Made by a program: the position numbers and the translations under genes. Shown here in pieces: positions 58,395 to 64,000 of a stretch of DNA of 64,000 nt. How positions within the stretch are numbered: the first letter of the stretch is position 1; each line of letters starts with the position of its first letter. Below the pieces are notes generated by a model. That model was given only the letters and a program-made list of their open reading frames with translations, had not been told where the DNA came from and did no database searches. Origin of the DNA: Comamonadaceae bacterium (GTDB lineage Bacteria; Pseudomonadota; Gammaproteobacteria; Burkholderiales; Burkholderiaceae_C); NCBI GenBank assembly GCA_947454955.1, contig CANGLW010000001.1:1-64000 (forward strand). The letters run 5' to 3'.

Positions 58395-59633
58395 TCAGGT
58401 CGAAATCTTGTGACCCAACTCGTCGCAGGTGCGCAGGTTTTTCTCGTCGGCCGCTTCGATGGACAGCACATTGAAGACGTCGTACTTGTCTTTCATGTTC
58501 TTCGATTTGGACTCGACCAACACCACCGACTGCACCGACTGGTGGTCGCACTTGCGGTAGAACTGCTCGCCCTTGTACCAGTTGTAGCGCAGCTGGCGCA
58601 GCGCGATGCTGACCTTGACCGACTCGGTGGACTTGGCTTCCAACACGGCTTGCAGCACCGAGCGCACACCGGCATAACCCAAGGCGCCGTAGTCGGAAGG
58701 CACCGCACCGCCGTTGGCTTTGCGGAACTTGTCGTTGAAGGCTTTGGCCGCAGGAATTTTGTCTTCCATGCCCCAGTAGTACGAGGTGCCACCCATGATG
58801 CCTTCAAAGGCCTCCGCACCACCGGCTTGGCGTGCGGTGTAGAGCAACACAGGCGCGATGATTTTGGTGTTGGCTTTGATGCCGAAATCGGTGGCTTGCT
58901 TGGCCGAGTTCACCAGGTCGCGGCCGAAGTTGCACAGCACCAAGATGTCAGGCTTGAGCGCCTGGATACGGGGCAGGAACGACGAGTAGTCCGCCGCACC
59001 AATGGGGTGGCGAATATCGGCCAGGGTTTGCACACCCATGGACTGACCGGCGCGCTGGAAACCACGCACCATTTCGTGGCCATAGGCGTAGTCGGCGGTG
59101 AGGTACACCACTTTTTTGCCGTACTTCGAGAACGCATAACGGCCCACAGCACCAGCGGTGAGGTGGGGGTTGAGCGCCTCGTGGAAGGTGTAGAGGCTCC
59201 AGTCTTTGGCCTCGTTGATCGCGTCGGACTGGCTGATGGAATTGAAAATGATTTTGCGATCACGGCACACCGCGTTGATCGACAGCTGGGTGGCCGCTGA
59301 CAATGAGCCCACCACAAAGTCCACCTTGTCTTTCTCAATCAACTCCAGGGTACGGGTCGCGGCTTCACCGGGGTTGAGTTTGTCGTCGCGCACCAGCAAC
59401 TCGGCTTTGCGGCCACCAAAGCCACCTGCGTCGTTGAAGTCTTTGATGGCGATTTCTGCAGCTCGCACCTGGTCTTGCGCCTCGGCCGAGAACGCGCCGG
59501 TCAAGGGCACGGGGAAACCGATTTTGATGGTGCCGCTTTGGGCGTTGGCCAGGTTCAGCCAGCTCGGTGCGACAGCCGCAGCCGCGCCTCCGACGATCAG
59601 TGAACGACGACCGAGATTGGTTTTGTAGGTCAT
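58395..59633 (-). CDS. Branched-chain amino acid-type ABC substrate-binding protein
   Basis: 412 residues from ATG 59633, preceded by GAGGAGAC. An N-terminal GRRSLIVGG and Ala-rich core ending NAQS suggest a Tat or Sec signal. The periplasmic-binding type I fold follows (IKIGFPVPLTGAFSAEAQD; VVYLTADYAYGHEMVRGF). It is LivK-like in class but the catabolic neighbours suggest an aromatic acid or N-heterocyclic ligand. Confidence 0.92.
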   Translation of the reverse strand: MTYKTNLGRRSLIVGGAAAAVAPSWLNLANAQSGTIKIGFPVPLTGAFSAEAQDQVRAAEIAIKDFNDAGGFGGRKAELLVRDDKLNPGEAATRTLELIEKDKVDFVVGSLSAATQLSINAVCRDRKIIFNSISQSDAINEAKDWSLYTFHEALNPHLTAGAVGRYAFSKYGKKVVYLTADYAYGHEMVRGFQRAGQSMGVQTLADIRHPIGAADYSSFLPRIQALKPDILVLCNFGRDLVNSAKQATDFGIKANTKIIAPVLLYTARQAGGAEAFEGIMGGTSYYWGMEDKIPAAKAFNDKFRKANGGAVPSDYGALGYAGVRSVLQAVLEAKSTESVKVSIALRQLRYNWYKGEQFYRKCDHQSVQSVVLVESKSKNMKDKYDVFNVLSIEAADEKNLRTCDELGHKIST

Positions 59634-59643
59634 GCTTGTCTCC

Positions 59644-60852
59644 TCAGGTTGATAAAGTTGAAAGGTCAGATGAGAGGTCGACCGCTGTTTGTGTGATGAC
59701 CGCATCGGCATCACGCAAAGCAGATTGGCCACCCGCCGTTGCCTGCATGTAAGCACCCAAGCGGCGCCCACGTTCCACCGCCGCCTGGCCGGCCACCAGG
59801 CGCTGCGATTCATATGCCTGCACCCCTTGCGCTGTGGCGCCATGGGCCAGCAGGGCATCGCACAGAGCCACCGCATCTTGCGCGGCTTTGGTGACCCCCA
59901 TGCCCACATGGGGACGGGCCACAAACGAGGCATCCCCCATCAAGGCCACTCGCCCAAAGGCAATGCGCGTGCTGTAGGCATCAAAAATAGGCTGTAAAAA
60001 TGGTTGCGCGGTTTTTTCCAAAATTTCTGCGAACTGGGGGGCGAGCAATTCACGGGCTGCGGCGCGTGCTTTGGCCACATGCCGCCACGACACCTTGTTC
60101 GGCGGCAAACCCAAGGGGTGGTGCTCGCCATCGGCATCGGTCATCAGGTCTTGCAAAGCGCCGTTGTCAGGCGCGGGGCGGTACCACACAAAGTTGTAAC
60201 GGCGCTGCCCCTTCTCCACCGAATTGCCCTGCCCGGCCACCGGGTAACCAATGAGTTGCTCACCAGCGGGCAAGCCAAAACCAAAGGTTTCAAACAAGGT
60301 GGTCAGGGTGTAGCGCGACAGCACCGCTTCATCACACACACCACGCCAGGCCACATACCCCGCGTACTCAGCCTTGACCTCCGGGGCGAGGATCGCACGC
60401 ACGGCTGAGCGTATGCCGTCGGACGCCACCAGCACCTCAGCCTCAAAACGCCGGCCGTCTTCACACTGCACCTGCACGCCCTCAGCGGTCTGCGTCAAGG
60501 TTTTCAAACTGGCCCCACGCACATAACGATCAGCGGGCAAGGCCTCCAGCAAGAGCGCGTACAAGCGGCTCCATGAGGTGAGCACCTGGGGCATGCGAAT
60601 TTGCGTGATGGCTTGACCCTGCTGATCGAGCACCACACGGTTTTCAACAGCCACACCCAAAGAGGCTTCAGCTGGCACGCCGCAGCGAGCCAGCGCCGCG
60701 ATGAGAGGACGGTGGGTGACGATGCCTGCCCCACGCCCATCCAAAGACGCGGTGGCTTTTTCCAGCACCGTCACATCAAAGCCGGCACGCAGCAGGATGT
60801 TGGCGGCCATGAGGCCACCCAACGATCCACCGATGACCAGCACTCGTGACAT
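59644..60852 (-). CDS. FAD-dependent monooxygenase, 2,6-dihydroxypyridine hydroxylase-like
   Basis: 402 residues. FAD motif GGSLGGLMAA (8-17), then GRGAGIV, an ASDGIRSAVR segment and GDASFVARPHVGMGVTKAAQDAVAL near 310. The GGSLGGL start and the GDASFVARPH segment resemble 2,6-dihydroxypyridine 3-hydroxylase of nicotine catabolism more than p-hydroxybenzoate or urate hydroxylases. It should hydroxylate an electron-rich ring using NAD(P)H and oxygen. Its start overlaps the VOC gene stop by one base and the binding-protein gene follows 10 bp later. Substrate is inferred. Confidence 0.85.
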   Translation of the reverse strand: MSRVLVIGGSLGGLMAANILLRAGFDVTVLEKATASLDGRGAGIVTHRPLIAALARCGVPAEASLGVAVENRVVLDQQGQAITQIRMPQVLTSWSRLYALLLEALPADRYVRGASLKTLTQTAEGVQVQCEDGRRFEAEVLVASDGIRSAVRAILAPEVKAEYAGYVAWRGVCDEAVLSRYTLTTLFETFGFGLPAGEQLIGYPVAGQGNSVEKGQRRYNFVWYRPAPDNGALQDLMTDADGEHHPLGLPPNKVSWRHVAKARAAARELLAPQFAEILEKTAQPFLQPIFDAYSTRIAFGRVALMGDASFVARPHVGMGVTKAAQDAVALCDALLAHGATAQGVQAYESQRLVAGQAAVERGRRLGAYMQATAGGQSALRDADAVITQTAVDLSSDLSTLST

Positions 60853-61313
60853 CAGGCCTGTGCCTTTTTCGCATCCAGTGCGGTTTTTTCTTGCGCGGGG
60901 TAATTAAGTTCAATCACCACGCCATTGGGGTCGTCCAAGAACAACTGGTGCAAACCAATGGCAGGCACCGTGCGCTCACGCACCACGATGCCCAGTTTGG
61001 CCAGGTGCGCCAACTTGGCCTCCAGGCCGGTGTCAAACAAAGCGATGTGGTCCACAGCGCCCGAGCCTTTGAGGCTGCTCAAATCCCGATCGCCCAGGTA
61101 TTGCTTGAGCCCTTCGGGGTCATTGAGGTCAATGCCAATCACATGCACCAGGGCATTGGCCACTTGGTCATGCGAGCCGTTGTAGAGCCACATGCCAGGA
61201 AAAGGAAACGGTGGGCGAGGCCCCACGGTCACACCCAAGGCCGCCTCGTAAAACACACGGGTGGCCTCCATGTCGGTGGTGCGGATTGAGAAGTGGTTGA
61301 GCGCAAGCGTCAT
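60852..61313 (-). CDS. VOC family protein (glyoxalase/dioxygenase superfamily)
   Basis: 153 residues with two beta-alpha-beta-beta-beta units. Probable metal ligands are His7 (ALNHFSI), a His in VDHIALF and a Glu in VVIELNY. VOC enzymes include ring-cleaving dioxygenases, isomerases and lyases; this short member could act on the product of the neighbouring monooxygenase. It overlaps tetR by 4 bp and the monooxygenase by 1 bp, so all are coupled. Confidence 0.85.
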   Translation of the reverse strand: MTLALNHFSIRTTDMEATRVFYEAALGVTVGPRPPFPFPGMWLYNGSHDQVANALVHVIGIDLNDPEGLKQYLGDRDLSSLKGSGAVDHIALFDTGLEAKLAHLAKLGIVVRERTVPAIGLHQLFLDDPNGVVIELNYPAQEKTALDAKKAQA

Positions 61314-62014
61314 GCGACGGTCTCCAGGGTGTGGGTGGGCAAACTGGCCACGTAGGCCTTCACGCGGTCTTCAATGTAAAGGGCATCTGTCGGGCCGAAG
61401 TCCGTGGTTTCCACATCCGCCCCCAGGCCATAAACCCAGCGGCGCATGCCCATGTAAAACACGCTGCCATGCAAGCCCAAAATGCGCTCCATCTCGCGCG
61501 CATTGGCAGGCTTGCGTGAACGGCTGCCAAGGTGGCGCAGGGTTTCACGGTGAATGCGGGGAAACAGTTTTTCACGCAAAAGCGCGAAATAACGGTCGGT
61601 GATGAAGCGGTCGTTCAAGCCCGAATAGACAAACACCCTCACCCACTCGGGCTCCAGAATCACCCGCGCGTACGACACGTAAAACTGGGTCAGTTTGTCG
61701 GGCAGGTTCAGGGTTTTGTCGTCCAGCAAAACTTCCCACTCGGTGCGCCAACGGCCTTCAAAAATGTCTTTGTAGACACGCTCCAGCAAGGCCTGTTTGG
61801 TGGGAAAGTAGTGGTAAAGCAAAGTGTGGGTGATGCCCAGTTCACGCGCCAAATCACGCAGCTGCGCGTTCAAACCATGCTTGGAAAAAAACCGGATTGC
61901 GCCTTCGACCAACTGCTGCTCACGCTGGGCCGGCGCCATGCGGCGGCGCACCAAAGGTGCGGCATCGTTGCTCGCATCAAGCGGGGTGGCAGGGTTTTTC
62001 CGGATGGAAGGCAT
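61310..62014 (-). CDS. TetR family transcriptional regulator
   Basis: 234 residues from ATG 62014. Helix-turn-helix at about 40-75 (RDLARELGITHTLLYHYFPTKQALLERVY). The C-terminal ligand domain is unassigned. It is the first gene of the operon with VOC, monooxygenase and transporter genes and is divergent from coxG, so it probably controls both units and itself. An 11-bp palindrome GTTAA-T-TTAAC lies in the gap. Confidence 0.9.
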   Translation of the reverse strand: MPSIRKNPATPLDASNDAAPLVRRRMAPAQREQQLVEGAIRFFSKHGLNAQLRDLARELGITHTLLYHYFPTKQALLERVYKDIFEGRWRTEWEVLLDDKTLNLPDKLTQFYVSYARVILEPEWVRVFVYSGLNDRFITDRYFALLREKLFPRIHRETLRHLGSRSRKPANAREMERILGLHGSVFYMGMRRWVYGLGADVETTDFGPTDALYIEDRVKAYVASLPTHTLETVA

Positions 62015-62029
62015 CACAACATTGATTGA

Positions 62030-62058
62030 TATTCATGGTTAATTTAACGCTTGGTCAA
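62030..62058 (-). promoter_or_regulatory. Candidate tetR promoter and operator
   Basis: On the minus strand TTGACC is followed, 17 bp later, by TGAATA. The spacer holds the 11-bp palindrome GTTAAATTAAC. A repressor there would block the promoter and could also reach the coxG promoter. Confidence 0.4.
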
Positions 62059-62114
62059 TAAGCAACAAATCGGGACAAACCCGAAGACTGAAAAACTCTG
62101 AGGATCTCAAGACC

Positions 62115-62801
62115 ATGGACTTACAAGGCAATGTGACGCTGGCTGCACCACCGGATCAGGTATGGCAAGCACTCAACAACCCCGAGGTGTTGCGGGTGTG
62201 TATTCCGGGCTGCGAAGAAATCACCGCCCTCTCCCCCACCGAGATGCAAGCACGTGTGGTCATCAAAATGGGGCCGGTGCGTGCCACCTTTGTGGGCAAG
62301 GTCAGCATGACCAACATCGTGCCCATGCAGGGCTACACCTTGAACTTTGAAGGCTCCGGGGGCAGCGCGGGTTTTGCCAAGGGCAGCTCGGTCATCAGCT
62401 TGAGCGCTGTGCCTGAAGGCACACAGCTGAGCTACACCGTCAAAGCCTCGATTGCCGGCAAGCTGGGCCAAATTGGCGCGCGCATGATCGACGCATCAGC
62501 CCGTCAATTGGCTGACAAGTTTTTCAACGCGCTCAAAGAGCACATGAGTGCCGAGCACCCTGCTGCCTTGGTGCCCATGCATGCGACAACGCAAACCATG
62601 ACGACCCAAGACACAGCGCCTGTTCAAGCCACGGCTCCATCCTCTGGTAGCAACTTGCCTGCACTGAGTCAGCCTTCGAGCAGCTCGGTCAAGCCACCAG
62701 CCGACTGGCTAGCCCTTGAAAAAGTACGCCTGCTTTGGTTTGCCGCTGGCGTGCTGTCCACCTCCATCGGTGTCTGGTTGGGCGCCACCTTTTTGAAATA
62801 A
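62115..62801 (+). CDS. CoxG-type SRPBCC protein with membrane anchor
   Basis: 228 residues. N-terminal SRPBCC domain (1-150; LQGNVTLAAPPDQVWQALNNPEVL and GKVSMTN) as in CoxG of carbon monoxide dehydrogenase clusters, where it helps anchor or mature the enzyme. A Ser/Pro linker leads to a C-terminal transmembrane helix (about 205-225). It is the first gene of the molybdenum hydroxylase unit and divergent from tetR. Confidence 0.88.
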   Translation: MDLQGNVTLAAPPDQVWQALNNPEVLRVCIPGCEEITALSPTEMQARVVIKMGPVRATFVGKVSMTNIVPMQGYTLNFEGSGGSAGFAKGSSVISLSAVPEGTQLSYTVKASIAGKLGQIGARMIDASARQLADKFFNALKEHMSAEHPAALVPMHATTQTMTTQDTAPVQATAPSSGSNLPALSQPSSSSVKPPADWLALEKVRLLWFAAGVLSTSIGVWLGATFLK

Positions 62802-62810
62802 AGGACCGAC

Positions 62811-63680
62811 ATGAAAGCTCCTGCTTTTGCTTACGCCCGCCCCAAGGAACTCACCGAGGTGCTGGCCTTGATGACCGAGCATGGCGACAACGCCAGGCTG
62901 TTGGCCGGTGGCCAAACCCTCAACGCCACGCTCAACATGCGTTTGTCTGAGCCCTCGCTTTTGATTGATTTGCAGGCTGTGTCTGCCCTCAAAGGCATCG
63001 ACGTCCAAGGCCAGGTGCTGCGCATCGGAGCCATGAGCACCCACACCGAGATTGAAGACTCAGCCTTGATCGCGCAGCACTTCCCGCTGCTCACAGCGGC
63101 GGTGCCCCACATCGCGCACCGGGCCATTCGTAACCTGGGCACCTTTGGTGGCTCAATCGCCTACGGTGACCCGGCTGCTGAGTGGCCAGCTTGCTTGCTG
63201 GCGCTCGACGGCGTGGTGGTGGCCCGCGGACCACGGGGCGAGCGCCGCATTGCCGCGCAAGACTTTTTCACAGGCCTGTACAGCACCGACTTGCAAGAAG
63301 ACGAGCTGGTGGTGGCGTGTGAATTGCCTTTGGCCAAAGGCGCGCAACGCTTTGCCTTTGACGAACTCGCCCGCCGCCATGGCGACTACGCGGTGGTGGG
63401 CATTGCAGCGACGGCGCAAGTGCAAGGCCAGGTGCTGCGTGATGTGCGCTTGGCTTGGTTGGGCGCTGCAGCGCAGCCCCTGCGCAGCACACGCACCGAG
63501 GGTCTGCTCGAAGGTCAAACCTTGAACGAGGCTTTGGTGGCTCAAGCGGTGCAATGCCTCAAAGACGAGCTGCCCACCGAGGCTGATTTGACCCACAGCG
63601 CCGCCACCAAAGCCCACCTGGCTGGCGTGATGCTCAAGCGCGCCCTCAAAACCTTGACCCAGCCTGCCACCGCGGCTTGA
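62811..63680 (+). CDS. Molybdenum hydroxylase FAD-binding subunit (CoxM/CutM-like)
   Basis: 289 residues. FAD motifs AGGQTLNATLNMR and NLGTFGGSIAYGDPAAEWP are clear. In this enzyme family (xanthine dehydrogenase, nicotinate, isoquinoline and carbon monoxide dehydrogenases) this subunit passes electrons from the iron-sulfur subunit to the acceptor. It starts 9 bp after coxG and is followed 11 bp later by the small subunit. Confidence 0.93.
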   Translation: MKAPAFAYARPKELTEVLALMTEHGDNARLLAGGQTLNATLNMRLSEPSLLIDLQAVSALKGIDVQGQVLRIGAMSTHTEIEDSALIAQHFPLLTAAVPHIAHRAIRNLGTFGGSIAYGDPAAEWPACLLALDGVVVARGPRGERRIAAQDFFTGLYSTDLQEDELVVACELPLAKGAQRFAFDELARRHGDYAVVGIAATAQVQGQVLRDVRLAWLGAAAQPLRSTRTEGLLEGQTLNEALVAQAVQCLKDELPTEADLTHSAATKAHLAGVMLKRALKTLTQPATAA

Positions 63681-63691
63681 GAGGAACTTGT

Positions 63692-64000
63692 ATGACACAA
63701 ACTTTTGAACAGACCGTGAGCATCACGGTCAACGGCCAGGCCCAACGCTGCCAGGTCCAGCCCCGCACCCACTTGGTAGATTTTTTGCGTGAAGAACTGG
63801 GCCTCAAAGGCTCGCACCTGGGTTGCGAACACGGCGTGTGCGGCGCATGTACTGTGCGCGTGAATGGTCAGATTGTGCGCGGCTGCCTCACGCTGGCGGT
63901 GCAATCGGATGGCGCCAAAGTAGACACGATTGAAGGCCTGAGCGAGACCGGCGAAATCAAAGACCTGCAAGCCGCGTTCATCCGCCACAACGCTTTGCAA
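63692..64000 (+). CDS. Molybdenum hydroxylase [2Fe-2S] subunit, 3' end outside window
   Basis: 103 residues are visible from ATG 63692 (GAGGAAC upstream); the frame is open to the window end. The plant-ferredoxin-type cluster motif CEHGVCGACTVRVNG (about 46-60) with a further Cys at about 68 is intact; the second, helical cluster domain should follow. The large molybdopterin subunit is expected just beyond the window. Confidence 0.93.
   Translation, partial: MTQTFEQTVSITVNGQAQRCQVQPRTHLVDFLREELGLKGSHLGCEHGVCGACTVRVNGQIVRGCLTLAVQSDGAKVDTIEGLSETGEIKDLQAAFIRHNALQ

Noticed and set aside
59644-60852. Urate hydroxylase (HpxO) identity for the monooxygenase
   Set aside because: The GGSLGGL start and GDASFVARPH segment fit the dihydroxypyridine hydroxylase group better; no other purine genes are nearby.

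Overview
The window reads as chromosomal DNA of a betaproteobacterium of the order Burkholderiales, most likely family Comamonadaceae (Limnohabitans/Rhodoferax-like). This is judged from protein wording, many orphan Bug/TctC-type binding proteins, and the conserved blocks cysS-alkA-accA-tilS-lysC-tRNA-Ser and pyrG-kdsA-eno-ftsB. No rRNA, IS element, prophage, integron or CRISPR array is visible. Genus is an inference; no search was run.

Layout. 1-1393: end of a hybrid sensor kinase and a stand-alone receiver. 1488-3606: a lipoprotein fusing a PEBP domain to a YHYH domain, plus a small periplasmic partner. 3644-14333: a catabolic island. It holds a Tat-type amidohydrolase and a Tat-type alpha/beta hydrolase (minus strand), then a Tat-type FMN hydroxy-acid dehydrogenase carrying a CxxCH motif with a GlcG/HbpS-like protein (plus strand). 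A beta-keto-acid cleavage enzyme, an orphan TRAP binding protein and a MarR regulator follow on the minus strand, divergent from ligA-ligB-pobA-tctC for 4-hydroxybenzoate/protocatechuate 4,5-cleavage. 14420-15265 is a zone of gene decay (a Crp-like remnant and a BON-domain remnant) next to csbD.

15421-53663 is mainly housekeeping: AEC transporter, tRNA-Ser, lysC, tilS, accA, a DNA glycosylase, cysS, a TPR protein, an L,D-transpeptidase, two cyclophilins, lpxH, azlCD, a large DUF349 protein, a lytic transglycosylase, a ZTP riboswitch in front of glyA, nrdR, a methyltransferase, dapA-bamC, a ribosomal oxygenase, a SlyD-like FKBP, dut-coaBC, pyrG-kdsA-eno-ftsB, hslO, a gamma carbonic anhydrase, a DUF455 protein, xerD, queG, tsaE and amiC. 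A gene-free stretch at 30435-30992 holds a probable minus-strand structured RNA and a strong sigma70 promoter. 53667-54984: DedA and a mazEF toxin-antitoxin pair.

54999-64000: a second catabolic island. A minus-strand operon runs tetR-VOC-FAD monooxygenase (2,6-dihydroxypyridine hydroxylase-like)-livK-type binding protein-livHMGF. Divergent from it is coxG followed by the FAD and [2Fe-2S] subunits of a molybdenum hydroxylase, cut by the window end. The gene set suggests uptake and ring hydroxylation of an N-heteroaromatic compound under TetR control; this is the best candidate for an undescribed pathway.

Across the window, six copies of a 17-bp imperfect palindrome (GCTAY-N7-RTAGC type) lie inside or at the ends of unrelated genes, several in frame.
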